Position numbers and translations under genes: made by a program
Assembly (NCBI RefSeq): GCF_964340395.1
Contig: NC_135567.1
Location: 11,204,484-11,264,483, forward strand
Length of the DNA: 60,000 bases
From: Glandiceps talaboti
Taxonomy: Eukaryota > Hemichordata > Enteropneusta > Spengelidae
Reading direction: 5' to 3'
The notes under the pieces: generated by a model
The model's database searches: none
Seen by the model: only the letters and a program-made list of their open reading frames with translations
Told to the model about the DNA's origin: nothing
Part shown: positions 1-38,424 of the stretch, in pieces
Layout: each line of letters starts with the position of its first letter
Numbering within the stretch: position 1 is the first letter of the stretch

Positions 1-510
1 CAAGAGACTTCAAACTTGTCTGTGGTAGTTGATAACAAGAATCGTGTATTATTTGTGAATATGTGGAAGTATGATACAGGTAATTGTATCAGTACAGATG
101 AAAATCTGAATTTACTTAACTCGCGCAATGTCAACTGTTCTGTCGATGGTGTTGGTGAGGAGATGGCAAATTACATTTTGAAGTCCTGGGCGTCTTCTTC
201 TAGTGTTAGTAAGGATGACAACCTTTATGTACAGAGCACACTATATTTTGCACCACAGCAGAGAGGCGCAAGGATGCGAGTTATTCAATCAATCGTTGAT
301 TGCCACCCTGAGGCTTATAACGGGTCTTCAACATGTCTTCTATCAAGACAGTGGGATATCCCAACCGTACCAACGTTTTCAAAACAAGAAGGAACACAAA
401 CAAGCACAGACAAGATCGCTGGCTTTCAAATACAGAATGTGGGAAATGAATATGTTGCTGCAATTTCATGTCCAGACCAAAATTGTATTCGAGTATATGG
501 AGACATGTAA
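1..510 (+). CDS. C-terminal exon of an unrecognised plus-strand gene (partial)
   Basis: Frame 1 is open from the first base of the window to a TAA ending at 510, giving about 169 residues with no start of its own, so I read it as the 3' terminal exon (or its end) of a gene beginning upstream of the window. The sequence is not low-complexity. It has seven cysteines, several N-x-S/T sites and alternating hydrophobic and polar stretches, and it ends in a Cys pair followed by RVYGDM. This composition fits a secreted or extracellular domain. I do not recognise the family and assign no function. An interspersed repeat begins about 70 bases after the stop. The gene is convergent with the minus-strand ACE-like genes. 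The reading frame is well supported; the identity is unknown. Confidence 0.55.
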   Translation, partial: QETSNLSVVVDNKNRVLFVNMWKYDTGNCISTDENLNLLNSRNVNCSVDGVGEEMANYILKSWASSSSVSKDDNLYVQSTLYFAPQQRGARMRVIQSIVDCHPEAYNGSSTCLLSRQWDIPTVPTFSKQEGTQTSTDKIAGFQIQNVGNEYVAAISCPDQNCIRVYGDM

Positions 511-582
511 AGGTGACATATGAAGACATGTCCTCGAACTTTGACCTCTTCACAACCAAGATTCGTCCCGTCAAATTGTTCA

Positions 583-975
583 TTAGTCTAGTTCCTATAC
601 AGTATCATTACCATTTACACCTCCACTCACAGTCTAGTCAAAGTCGTCACTCTAGAAGTCCTGAGATGCAATTTAACATTCACTCAAAGCCACCCCCCCA
701 CACACACACAGTCATTAACATCATGTTTTTTGTTAATCAATCACAAAATTCTAACCAATAACACAGTCCCTCATAAAGTTAGTGTTTATTGGGACAGTTT
801 TGGAATGTCGAAATATGGTATATTTGTTAGCTCAGGATGCTACCTATACACTGTTTACGTCACTATAACAGTTGGGGTTCACTAATTGGATAAACAATCA
901 AGTTTTTGTGACGATTTAGGGACTTTGAGCAAACCGAGGTTTTGAGAAAACCACAGTTGGCATCCAGACTATTTC
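583..975 (+). repeat. Interspersed repeat family R1, copy 1
   Basis: This segment aligns over most of its length with 13035-13505 (copy 2), and a piece matches 25503-25605 (copy 3). Shared landmarks include TAGTTCCTATACAGTATC near the start, TCTAGAAGTCCTGAGATGCA, CCCTCATAAAGTTAGTGTTTA in the middle, and a GGCA(T/C)CC(A/G)GACTA end. It has no coding potential. It is probably a non-autonomous transposable element; the class is unknown. Confidence 0.7.
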
Positions 976-1359
976 TATTTGTTCATGTAAAAATTGTAAA
1001 ATGATGGCACATCTCGACATAATCTTTCCCTCAACACAAGGTGATATTTCATGATAAGAAATCGACACAAGTGTATTGGTTGACATCTTACAAAATGTAC
1101 TTATTATTTAGAAGATACAAATAACAGATTTATATCCATATATACAGTTCTTTATGTCTCTGTGTGAGGATATGGTAGAACAGACGAATTCAAGAAATAT
1201 GGTAATCATGTTGAATGCCAACTTTTTTTTTCAATGTTTGCATAATGAAAGACTGACAATTCTTGAAAGATTTTCTTGTCTTTATATCTTCAAGAATGTC
1301 GTTTGATTCCATTGTCATTAAAATGCAATACAATTATTGTGATTTTGTTCAACATGTGT
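976..1359. other. Intergenic DNA, no feature seen
   Basis: AT-rich sequence with no supportable ORF, RNA gene or repeat match inside this window. Confidence 0.5.
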
Positions 1360-1704
1360 GCACGTATGTATGTATGTATGTATGTATGTATGTATGTATG
1401 TATGTATGTATGTATGTATGTATGTATGTATGTATGTATGTGTGTGTATGTATGTATGTATGTATGTATGTATGTGTGTATGTATGTATGTATGTATGTG
1501 TGTGTGTATGTATGTATGTATGTATGTATGTATGTATGTGTGTATGTATGTATGTATGTATGTATGTATGTATGCTTGCATGTATGTATGTGTATGCATG
1601 TGTGTATGTATGTATGTATGTATGTATGTATGCATGTATGTATGTATGTATGTATGTATTTATTTATGTATGTATGTGTGTATGTAAATATATGTATGTA
1701 TTTG

Positions 1705-1736
<32 letters not shown>

Positions 1737-1770
1737 TATGTATGTATTTGTGTATGTATGTGTGTGTGTG
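1360..1770. repeat. (GTAT)n microsatellite, about 400 bp
   Basis: Nearly uninterrupted GTAT units with GTGT, GCAT and AATATAT variants. The long Tyr-Val-Cys-Met reading frames on either strand are translation artefacts of the tetranucleotide. Confidence 0.97.
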
Positions 1771-1771
1771 T

Positions 1772-1794
1772 ACGTTAGAATTCAATTCTAACGT
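1772..1794. repeat. Perfect 11-bp-arm palindrome at the microsatellite edge
   Basis: ACGTTAGAATT, then C, then AATTCTAACGT, sits exactly where the GTAT/GTGT tract ends. It could be the end of a mobile element or a chance hairpin. Confidence 0.6.
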
Positions 1795-3099
1795 CGGTGT
1801 ACATGGGACAGTGTCACAACTCAACTTACTCCGGTGTTAGCAGGGCTAATTAAATATCAAACAGTACTAGTACTCCAGTTCGAGTGTCGTTTACGGAAAG
1901 GTCACAGTCCACTCTAGAGGTATGACTAAATGGCAAACATCACTTGACTCTACGTACATTTAGTAGCTAACAGTAGGTCATCTCAGGTCACGACTATACA
2001 ATACTCTGTCGTCCAGTACGCTACTGCCTAGCAACAGGAAGGCGTGACTGGTTTGTTTGTAAGTAAGTTACTTGATTCCAGTAGAATATATATAAAAAAT
2101 AGAGTCGTTGGCGGCGCTGTACACCAGGCGCGTCCGTGCTTAGTATACTCTCCGAGTATAAGAACCACCACAAACGATGTTGGAATATGAAGCAAAGCTG
2201 ACGCAATATATACCATCCTCTTCAGCTGAGAAAATTATCCATATGTTCAGGTTCATTGACCTTACATGTGTACAGTGAACGTATATTACTCTCAACCATC
2301 GTGACACGGCAATTAGATGTGAAAAAATCGACACAAAGTAAATAAAAGGGAATTTGAAAGAAAAGGCGAGGTTTAGGGATTTGAGAAAGATGGGAATTTG
2401 AAGTTGATATGTAAGACGTATGTAATACAATTTCTCAAGGTCAAACAGTCACATTTATCTCAAAGGTCAAGGTTGATTGGACAACCATATAAAAAAATAC
2501 ACTACGTTAACAATGATATGTCTTTTATTTGTAAAGAATTAGCGACGTTCAGAAAATGTTCAAATCAATATATATCATCTCTGTATACTTGCATGTAGAA
2601 GTCTAGATATATGACAAGGATATTGCGGAAAGCAACCTATTGGCAAACCAAAACAAATAGACGCAAACTATACTAATTTTGGTGCACACGGTAGATTACA
2701 CAAGTGGGTGAGAGTGGCGCCATTGTGGTTGTATATACTCGCCTTGTAATCAAGATAGTGTAAACACGTGATAAGGTTGAACATGTGTTGTCACGAGAAA
2801 CACTAGCTGTCAGAGAAATCATCGAGCACATGGGTGTAATTACGTCACATTCCGTGCAGTTTGTATCTGCAGTACTCAATCACAGATATAGTTTGTGTCT
2901 GTGTTAGGTAGCTGATAGTTGACTCCGTCGTTGTAACATCACAATATCCATGCTTGCAACAGGCGGATATATTGCCTACCCTTCAATTCTTCCAGGTGAT
3001 TGCGCATGATCAGTACTAGCTTTGTTGTCTAATTTGTTACTATGAAATCATCATCGTATCATGTTTATGCAAGTTAATAAAAGTGTAGCTAAAACAACA
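1795..3099. other. Intergenic DNA, no gene seen
   Basis: Short ORFs here are unsupported: no splice context, no recognisable domain, and the strands disagree. No clear repeat was seen inside the window. Confidence 0.45.
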
Positions 3100-3350
3100 A
3101 AAATGACGCCAACTAAAGTGTCGTCTGCCAATAAATTCAAATTACACCGAAATTATTATAGTTTAATGGGTGTACAAAAAAGTAAAAGTGTAGCTAAAGC
3201 AAAAAAAAATGGCGCCAACTGAATGTTCCACAAAGTGTCGTCTGCCAACTTTCAAATCGATATCGTTTCATGCACGTACAAGGAAATAACCGTTTACCTA
3301 AAGCAAAAATTGCGCCAAAGTGTCGTCTGCCAAAGTGTCGTCTGCCAATT
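3100..3350. repeat. Short direct repeats around AAAGTGTCGTCTGCCAA
   Basis: AAGTGTCGTCTGCCAA occurs four times (near 3115, 3232, 3317 and 3333), with GCGCCAA(C) and GTGTAGCTAAA(A/G)C accompanying the first copies. The last two copies are directly adjacent. It looks like an irregular local tandem duplication. Confidence 0.7.
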
Positions 3351-3809
3351 GCAATTTGATCCTTTAATTTTCACTGAAAATTTTAGGATCGCACAAACGC
3401 TAAACATGAATTTTTTTAACATCCTTAGTATAGTGATGACAATTCCCGCCACAATTTGATTATCCTTGATGAGTGCACATTTCAATAAACATCGGTAAAA
3501 AATACTAATTTTCGACTAACATCGTTTATATGAAGAAAATAAAGAGTACAAAACACGTATAAAGATGATTGAATATAAACATTGGGAAATTAAATATACA
3601 AGAACTCAACAAACGACTGAAATGGTCGATTACGTCATATCCTGTACAGCAAATGGTCAAAATATAAGGGTACAGTACATTATAATATTTGTCCTGCTTG
3701 CATAAAACCGACAAGTAACAATTTGTCTTTCGAATTTCATAAATACATGCTCAAACTCGTTTGTTATTCATTTCATTCTTTAATAGCCATACTATTTTAA
3801 ATCACTGAC

Positions 3810-4031
3810 TGACATTGACTAACTGACTGACTGACTGACTGTCTGTCTGTCTGACTGACTGACTGACTGACTGACTAACTGACTGACTGACTGCCTGCCT
3901 GTCTGTCTGCCTGCCTGTCTTTCAGTCTTTGTCACTGTGTGTCTCTATCTCTGTCTCTGTCTCTGTCTGTCTGTCTGTCTGTGTCTGCCTGCCTGCCTGT
4001 CTTTCAGTCTTTGCCACTGTCTCTCTCTGTC

Positions 4032-4072
<41 letters not shown>

Positions 4073-4140
4073 CTGTCTGCTTGCCTGTCTTCCAGTCTTT
4101 GTCAAAGTCTCTCTCTATGTCTGTCTCTGTCGATCTATCG
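3810..4140. repeat. (CTGA)n / (CTGT)n / (CTGC)n compound microsatellite
   Basis: Blocks of CTGA, CTGT and CTGCCTGC follow one another, and a cluster ending in TTTCAGTCTTTG(C/T)CACTGT is itself repeated. The serine/leucine/cysteine reading frames here are repeat artefacts. Confidence 0.93.
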
Positions 4141-4439
4141 ATCGAGCGATTGTAATATCATAAATAGCTATTCTTCATTTTCAATTATATTTATGCTAAT
4201 CAGTATATAACATTAGGGTAGCTCTCCTGCCTTTTTGATGGTGTGTGTGCATATAGTATGTCTTCCTGCACGACTACTTTTCATTCGTTTCCTTTATCCC
4301 TTCCATTCATATTTGCTGGTTGTGACAATGACTCAGCATTTTTAATTTGTTCATCTGTATAGCTAGATAGTAGCCAACTGTTTGTTTGTGATATATTATT
4401 TTGGGTAATCAACAAACAATGCTTTCTTATCTGACTGTG

Positions 4440-4800
4440 TCTGTCTTTCTGTCTGTCTGTCTGTCTTTCTGTCTGTCTGTCTGTCTATCGGTCTATGTAT
4501 GTATGTATGTATGTATGTATGTATGTATGTATGTATGTATGTATGTATATGTATGTATGTGTGTATACGTATGTATGTATGTATGTATGTATGTATGTAT
4601 GTATGTATGTATGTATGTTTCTATGTATGTATGTTTGTCTGTTTCTCACTGGCTGACAGTCCACTGCCTGTCTTTCAGCCTTTACGGTTATTGGCGTCTG
4701 TCTGTTTGTCTGTCTGTCTCTCTCCTGCTCTCTAGCTCTGTCTCTCTCCCAGTCCCTGTATCTCTCAGTCTATCTGTTGATCTGTCTGTCTGTCTGTCTA
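4440..4800. repeat. (CTGT)n-(GTAT)n-(CTGT)n compound microsatellite
   Basis: A (GTAT)n core at about 4495-4640 is flanked on both sides by (CTGT)n and CTCTGT blocks. No coding meaning. Confidence 0.95.
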
Positions 4801-5192
4801 TCTGTGGGTAACATGTCTTTTTTCACATGCTCATTAGCCTTTTGGATAATTTATTTGTTTATTTATTCATCTCTCTAAATATAATACGGGTTCTTCTCGG
4901 ATATACTGTCAATCACGCTTGTGTATTGTGTCATCAACCTCTCACAAGAAATGTGGCGCAGACGATCAACAGCATAATAGTGAATGGCGCCATCAACGTT
5001 GACTTCACACCTACAATGAAAAAATTACAAGAATTGAAAGTGTAATCTGTTGTTGCTGTTTCTCTCATACTACAAGTGTGGTAGTCTGTAATGTATGCCG
5101 TGATGGGGCGCCCTCACACAGCAAAAACATGTTTGTTGTTGTTGTTGTTGTTGTTGTTGCTGTTGCTGTTGTTGCACTCGCGTGTTTAATAG

Positions 5193-18205
<13,013 letters not shown>

Positions 18206-19030
18206 TTTCTCCAACCCGTCTTGCATTTTAAACGCACACTGTAGAAAAGTTCGTCCACGTCTAGTTGGCACCCAGACACAAATGAACACACGGGGACTTA
18301 CTCTCAGTCAAACACGTAAATAAGTTAGTCTCAGAATCAGATAGGTTAATATTCAGCCTCAGATTCACATTCAGCCTCATATCCGAAAAGAAATCACGAT
18401 AACACTAAATAAAATCAAGAAATGATAATGTCGAGGCTCAAGAAATGTCCCCCCCCCCCCTTCACACCCACCTGACTGGAAAGGTATATCTCGGCTCGTA
18501 TGGGAAAAATACCTGAAATCAGAGTAAAAAGCTTTTCACTAAATCATTTTGAACAAGGTCAAAGTTCAGCTGATGTGTTTTTTAAGGAGAGACACAATAT
18601 TCAAATGATGAATCTGTATTGCAGCTGTTTGAGAGGTTTTATTTTTTGTTTGAAAGTCTGCAGAATATTTTATGATGGGTGTGAAGTGTGACATTTCTTG
18701 TAATCTCTGATGGCTTTTGCTGGAATCAGGATTTTCAATATATCTGACTGAATCTGAGACCAGCCTCATAGTGTCTTCCAATGTGAAGCTGATTCTGCAT
18801 CTGATGCTAATTTTAGATTCGTCAGTCGAAACTTGAGTAGTAACACTATGTACACACATCTGAGCTGGAAAAGGTGTGTCTCTTAGGTGAGGTCTATAAT
18901 CACGTGTATTTGTGCTTGATTTATCAACATGTAGTCACTGTACGCCGGGGGACGAGTCGAGGTAACAAGAGAGGTTCCATTCTATCGCATGACAAATTCA
19001 TACTAATTATATATCTCACTCACACAACCT
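18206..19030. other. 5' flank of gene A
   Basis: Upstream of the first coding exon. I see no conserved block shared with the B and C promoter regions. 18320-18360 and 18700-18800 contain repeated TCAGATT/ATTCAGCCTCA-like words, and 18446-18460 is a C run. No gene supported. Confidence 0.4.
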
Positions 19031-19034
19031 GTCT

Positions 19035-19680
<646 letters not shown>

Positions 19681-19989
19681 TGTCCTTTGGCCAGCCTGAA
19701 CTTATCTAGCTACCTCTTACTATGTTTGTCTCTAGCTTTCCATGTTAAACTGGCCAGTCCAGCTGCTGTCATGGTAACGACGAGGGGGTCCAAATTATAA
19801 ATACCACAGAGTAAATTTACGTTGTTTATTTATACAGTTGCCGATAGGAGAGTGTAAACTCGACCCCATTCAAGCTAATAATTTAAAATTAAGTGGCCGA
19901 TGATGGTTTATTTATTTACCAAATTAATCACAATAAAGGCCTACTTCACCGTGTCTAACCCTTAGAGGTATTACATTGGATGTTTGTGT

Positions 19990-20440
19990 GAATAGCCATC
20001 GTCGACGGTCTATATACAACTGCTGACATCAGACCTTGGACGAATGGAACAGGCTAGGGGAAGTGAATAACTGGATTGGGTTATAACACTTGGCACAGCA
20101 TATTGAGAGTGTAGAAACTTATATTTACATTTCATCATTTGATAAGAACAGCTGTATTGCCAGTTTAAATATATAATAGTTCATATTAACCAAAAAGAAA
20201 ATACATGTTCCCCAGCATGTTCACGTAATGGGGTCATAGAACTGTTCTTATCATGACGTGTAACACACGTTGCTGTTCCAACATGCTGAGCCAAGTAGTG
20301 TTAGTAATAAAATTCATCTGTTTATGTCTCCTCTTTGTAAATGTTTTAGTTCATCTAAGGTCTGATATCGGTACTTGTGGCTGTATTGCAAGCTATATTG
20401 ACATCTGCTATCATTGTAAATGTACTGTACGTGATTGTGT
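19990..20440. mobile_element. Long foldback element M5, copy 1
   Basis: Left arm (about 20005-20165: ACAACTGCTGACATCAGACC ... TAACACTTGGCACAGCAT ... TTTGATAAGAACAG) is the inverted copy of the right arm (about 20240-20430: CTGTTCTTATCA ... ATGCTGAGCCAAGTAGTGTTA ... GGTCTGATATC). The second copy is at 48425-48875. No protein is encoded; the 75-codon frame at 20253-20480 comes from the arm sequence. Confidence 0.8.
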
Positions 20441-20499
20441 GAATCAACGACGTGGGCAACTTTGCACTTCAATACCGTGAATCAACTCGTCCAGTTCCA

Positions 20500-21700
20500 A
20501 ACACTTCTTCCAAACTTAATGAGACTAAGATGAAGTATTTTATACCCAATACTGTTTCCCTGTCTGGAACTAAACTATGAATCACCGTACAACATGTAAA
20601 TCGTCCGTATTACGATAACTCCACTTTCTTTATATCTAACTCACTCACCCCCCTACCTCCCTCCCCACCACCACAAACTCCACAGACAAGTAACTAAGTT
20701 GCTGAAGTATCATAAATCATCACAACTTGCTCGTTGCCGTTTTAATTGCTCGATCTGTGACGACAAGCAGTGATATGGTTACACCTAGACTTTGCTGCGT
20801 CGATGGTCGAGTCTAAATTTAGTACTGCATAACACCAACACAATTAAATGTGATGCATTTACTATAAATGTTCATACCACAATATATTTACGTAGCTCAA
20901 TCTGTGGATTTATCGATGTCTTGTATTCTTGTTGCGATCTTATACCTAGTACCTTGTGTGCACAATGTCCATAATTCGGTAGTATTTGACAGGAACGATC
21001 GCTCCCCGGGATCGCTCACTTATCATTAAATACTAGTATGGCCACTTCAGCGAACACAGTGAAGCTGTACTTTGACAAGTAGTGGTCTATAGTTTGTTGT
21101 AGACCGAAATAGTTGTGTTGTCATCATCATTATCCTCCAGCATCAAGTGGATGCCTTCATAGATTATTTTACTGTTCAGACAAAACCTAAATGATATTTT
21201 TAATCAGGGTTCATGTATTTGTTTGGTCTGGTTTGACTGTTTGTTTGTTTGTTATTTTGATTGATAAACACTTTAAAAACATAGAATTTGACCAAGCGAT
21301 AATATTTCTCGTTATCTTTTGAATATTGACAGAAAACTCCATCACGCTCTTTTTACCGTCATCCACTGAAATGTGTAATCGAAGTACTATTTTTATCTTT
21401 CCGAGATTTTTTTTTCTCGTCGTAAATTTAAAAAGAAAGAGTTTGTAGTTTAGAGCAAGAAACGGTGTAAACAAACGAACACCTACGAATGGTAAGACTT
21501 TCCGTGAACACGTCACCTAAATAGCGCCATCTATCAGTGAATAAGATTGAGTCCGCGTCACACGTACATATTACAACACCCACCATAAAAATCAATGAAG
21601 TCAAACCCAAACATGAAAACAATATACACAGTTATTTGCAAGTTTCTCACGGGAAACTAATTTAAAAAAGTTTCTCGTTCCGTTTATATAAGATACATTA
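20500..21700. other. Intergenic DNA between genes A and B
   Basis: No supportable gene. GCGCCATCTATCAGTG at 21523 belongs to the recurrent motif class described in the findings. Confidence 0.4.
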
Positions 21701-21739
21701 GCCACATTTTTACACTTTTAAAGTGTATTACATAACGTT

Positions 21740-22030
21740 TATTACGTTGAACGCATGTTACCATACTTGCCTTCTAAAAAAACATATCTACCCTACAAAG
21801 TGAATTTTTAGATACGTCGACCATTCACAGCCAAGGTCATAGGTCAAATATCTATGTTTCATCAACCACGTGACTGGTAAGTCCACTTCTTTTAGTCTAG
21901 CCTCAGACCACTGTAGAGAATTGTCTACGGTGGTCTGAGGTCAAGCTGAGACCAGTCTATGGTGTCATAGTTCAAAGGTCAATATTTACATGCTATCGAC
22001 CACGTGACTTTTCTCGTTCGTCTGCGTCCA
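21740..22030. promoter_or_regulatory. Conserved 3' flank of gene B with repeated CACGTG words
   Basis: Homologous to 36210-36450 behind gene C (GACCATTCACAGC(C/T)AAGGTC and CATAGGTCAA blocks). It contains two copies of a module reading GGTCAA ... ATC(A/G)ACCACGTGACT (at about 21840 and 21975). CACGTG is the E-box palindrome. Function is inferred only from repetition and conservation between the duplicates. Confidence 0.35.
21901..21940. repeat. Hairpin, 16-bp arms
   Basis: CCTCAGACCACTGTAG pairs with CTACGGTGGTCTGAGG around AGAATTGT, one mismatch. A weaker relative, CTCAAACCACT ... AGTGGTCTGAG, is at 22506-22540. Confidence 0.65.
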
Positions 22031-22188
22031 TGGTGTCATTGACTTTGAAAGAACAGACACAAAACGCGCTGTTGTCTCAAACCATATTGTAAATACTTGA
22101 TAATGATAATTTATTTTTGTTAAACTATAGGCTTTTTGGAGAAATGTAGAACTTCAAGTCCAAAAATTCTCCTAGGTATTTATAATCT

Positions 22189-35113
<12,925 letters not shown>

Positions 35114-35220
35114 GGTGTATACCAACGCCCCGATGTCGGATTTCCTTTCTGATACACAGAGCTGCTCAAACTTACAGCAAATGTCGTCACATCACGTGTT
35201 ATCCAACTTTATCAGATCTT
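35114..35220 (-). promoter_or_regulatory. Putative promoter of gene B
   Basis: On the minus strand, CTGATAAAGTT (35215-35205), followed by a stretch containing CACGTGATGTGACGA, lies about 90 bases before the start codon. Gene C has CTGATAAAGTT plus CACATGATATGACGA at about 78 bases before its start codon. The GATAAA word could act as a TATA-like or GATA element. Support is conservation between the duplicates only. Confidence 0.4.
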
Positions 35221-35299
35221 CAAACTATTTGTGATATTTCGTTCACATAGAAAAATGATGGGTGAACTAGATTTTGCGTCACTCATTTGCAGTGCGCAT

Positions 35300-36005
35300 G
35301 CGTGATGTACTTTGTCCAAATAAATGATGAGAAGGTTTAGCTTAGATTAGCATAAATAAATATTAATTGTGGCTATCAAGTGATACATATTATTCAAAAT
35401 TTGCATACATGTTAATGAACAAATATTCAAAACACCATTTTTGGAATGTCGCCTCTGAATGGTTTTAATCTTTGGAATGATATTGATATTTTACGTACGC
35501 TAGGAACAGAAGATGTGTTTCAGTCGATCATACAACGTGTCAAGGAGTGCATGTTCTCCAAACGATCGTGGAGGGCGCATGCTATGTGTATGATGGCGCC
35601 GTCACATGGCGACACTTCACGTCCTGCTCTCGTCTTTTTTTAACTATTCTAATCCTTGTGCTCAGGTCTGACGTTATCAAAACGAAAGCATAACGTTTTA
35701 GAAAGAACCTTCATCCATCTGCGATTCCCATTTAAGCCAGTCCTATTGGATCTTTCACCATTTGTTTTAGTTTCATACTATTTGTCTCTGCATTTGTATC
35801 TTTTGAGCATCATGTGTACGTGTTTTATATCATTTGATGTATTACATCAATTTTAGATCTTGCTTTTACATTCCACTTATATTTTTTTATCCATTGTTTC
35901 ATTCATTTTGTTTTCTTACCAATCTTTAGTTTTCGATGTATAGTATTCACCTATTTTGCACGTGGGAAGCCTATTTTCTATGCAATAAAGTTATATTATA
36001 TTATA
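35300..36005. other. Spacer between the B and C duplication units
   Basis: No gene supported. It contains inverted instances of the GCGCC motif (35571 and 35595) and an AT-rich TATTATA stretch before the next microsatellite. Confidence 0.4.
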
Positions 36006-36011
36006 ATATTA

Positions 36012-36080
36012 TAACATACATACATACATACATACATACATACATACATACATACATACATACATACATACATACATACC
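36012..36080. repeat. (ACAT)n microsatellite
   Basis: About 17 ACAT units at the edge of the gene C 3' flank. Confidence 0.96.
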
Positions 36081-36209
36081 CACTCAGACGTGTACAATAA
36101 ACCAAGTGACACGTTTCCTTCGATTTTGTTGGCAGGAGCCTGGATAGGAACTATAGGAACATGCCATCATTTATTTACAACATATATTATAATTGCACGT
36201 TTTATTACG

Positions 36210-36560
36210 TCACAACATAATGAAAATCGAATTATACTACATAACGCTTATGAACGCATACTGCTATGCCTGCCATACAAGAGAAAAAAACTAACCTACA
36301 GAAAATCGTTGGCATGTGTCGACCATTCACAGCTAAGGTCATAGGTCAACTATCTATATACCATCGACCACGTGACTGATAAGAGCAAACATTTCTTACT
36401 CATCATAGAGTCATAGATCATATTGTTATCTACCACGTGAGTAGTAATAATGAATATATCGTCTTGTCTATCCGAGATCTGCTCATGGTGTCTTGAGATT
36501 GAAATAACTGGCAGAAATTTTATTTTACTCTCCCCTATGTTATATTATATTCAGCAATAA
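36210..36560. promoter_or_regulatory. Conserved 3' flank of gene C with CACGTG words
   Basis: Homologous to 21740-22030 behind gene B (ACGCTTATGAACGCAT, GACCATTCACAGCTAAGGTC, ATCGACCACGTGACTG, CTACCACGTGAGTAG). It marks the downstream extent of the duplicated block. Confidence 0.35.
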
Positions 36561-36655
36561 TTAGTTGATATCAAATTGTAGGAATCTTTCGTAGGAAATA
36601 AAAAAATACATTTCAAGATTTTGAAAAGCCTCGGTGTATTCTTCATATTCCTAAT

Positions 36656-36726
36656 CTACGTGGAGAACACGTAGAATATCACTGAGATAGGAAGCAGCCA
36701 CAGCGCCCTCACATGAGAAATTGCTC
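36656..36726 (-). other. Gene C terminal exon: GPI-signal-like hydrophobic tail
   Basis: After GTTTACAG this 71-bp exon encodes [20 protein letters not shown] then ST and TAG, joined in phase 1 to WTEPEVSG. The hydrophobic run reaches almost the last residue, leaving no cytoplasmic tail. That favours a GPI signal over a transmembrane anchor even more clearly than in gene B. Confidence 0.78.
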
Positions 36727-38366
36727 CTGTAAACAATTAAAAAAATCGAGAAGTTCAAGTTGGCGTTTGTTGAACTGATTTAGTTCAAAGTTGTGTTGTC
36801 TCCTGAAGAACATACTTTGTACATTTCACGTTACTCCTTACCCAACAAAATGATTGCATATATATTTTTATATACACAGACAATAAACGATATTTTTAAT
36901 TTTGACTTTAATTTGATGCAAACACGTTACAGCTAAAATGATGTTGGCTTGGTATTTCACTCATGCAACATGACATTTATTACAAACCCTCAGACAACTT
37001 CTAATGCAAACATTTGCTGTGCAGAGTGGGAATGTAGAAGTAGTCAAGTTTAAATGTTGATTATCAGTTAGAAGATAACAATAGCACCCATTAAAATCAT
37101 CAAGGCTATGTGTATTATGTTCATTACAAGCCTGTTTCTACTGCACTGTGAAAGAATAGCAATGCTTATCAGTGTTCAGTGTGATTAGGCAAAGGATCCT
37201 GCTGTGTTTATTGTGTCTCTGTTATTATTAGTCTAGAATCAAAATACGTATAGCCCTGTGTCAAAGACGTAATGTCCCATGAGTGCACCAAGCCCCCATC
37301 ACTTTAGCGATACATTGCACAGTCTACCAGTAACTTTCAAAGGATCCCAGAGTAACCCACCCCCACACCACCCCTCGGATGCAGCTTATACTTTGGACTC
37401 ACCGGAAACTTCTGGTTCAGTCCATTCATCTTCAGGGGGTGACCAGTTCAGATCCCAGCCAGTCACATCACCGTTCTTTTCATTCTGTTCTTCCAACCAA
37501 TCAATTAATGGTTGAAAGAATGCAATCAATGGCTTTGCACTCATATCACGTTGTCCTGTAATAGCTTCCATTGCATCTGGCCATGGAACACTTGAACCCA
37601 TCTTTAACATATCTCTAAAATATCAACAAATAAACATACTATGATAACGATAAATAGATAATCAACAAATTTATGTACTTTTTGAGTATGTCTATTTTGT
37701 ATATACATGTGTATGTATATGTTTACGTATGTATGTATGTATGTATGTATGTATGTATGTATGTATGTATGTATGTATGTATGTATGTATGTATGTATGT
37801 ATGTATGTATGTATGCGTGTGTGTGTATGTATGTGTGTGTATGTATGTGTGTATGTATGTGTGTGTGTGTATGTGTGTGTGTATGTATGTATGTATGTAT
37901 GTATGTATGTATGTATGTATGTATGCGACTCACCCAAGAAGTTTTCCCGCCTCCTCGGATTCGTAAATATCACATTGATGTAGTTTACTGTTAGCATCAT
38001 CAGGATCGAATTGACCTGCTGCAATACACACTGACTCATGGAACTGGAACTGTAGAATGTGACTAATGAAGTACCTGGAATAGAATAAAAATAACCAAAC
38101 ATGTTTATGCAAAGAAATAAAACTTGCAAAACTTGTCTTTTATAAGGTTTAATTGGTTAACATGATGTAACCAATAACAACGCAGTTGGTGCACTGTTCT
38201 ACTGTAATGTATAAGTGCACAAATTTAAAGTCAGACAGACGCTATTACTCTCCATTCCACAACCCAACTTCCCAGAAACACAAGTCAGTTATATAAGAGC
38301 TCATCCCTGTCGCTGCCTGGTTGACACTCTGTCTGCCTGTCTGTTTGTCTTTCTGTCTGTCTGTCC

Positions 38367-38424
<58 letters not shown>

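Noticed and set aside
1263-1791. Long open frames rich in Tyr, Val, Cys and Met (also at 7598-7891, 23008-23268, 37707-37994)
   Set aside because: Translations of (GTAT)n in three frames; both strands are open only because the repeat lacks stops.
20253-20480. 75-codon frame with a hydrophobic segment, similar to 48410-48601 on the minus strand
   Set aside because: Lies in the arms of foldback element M5; not conserved as protein.
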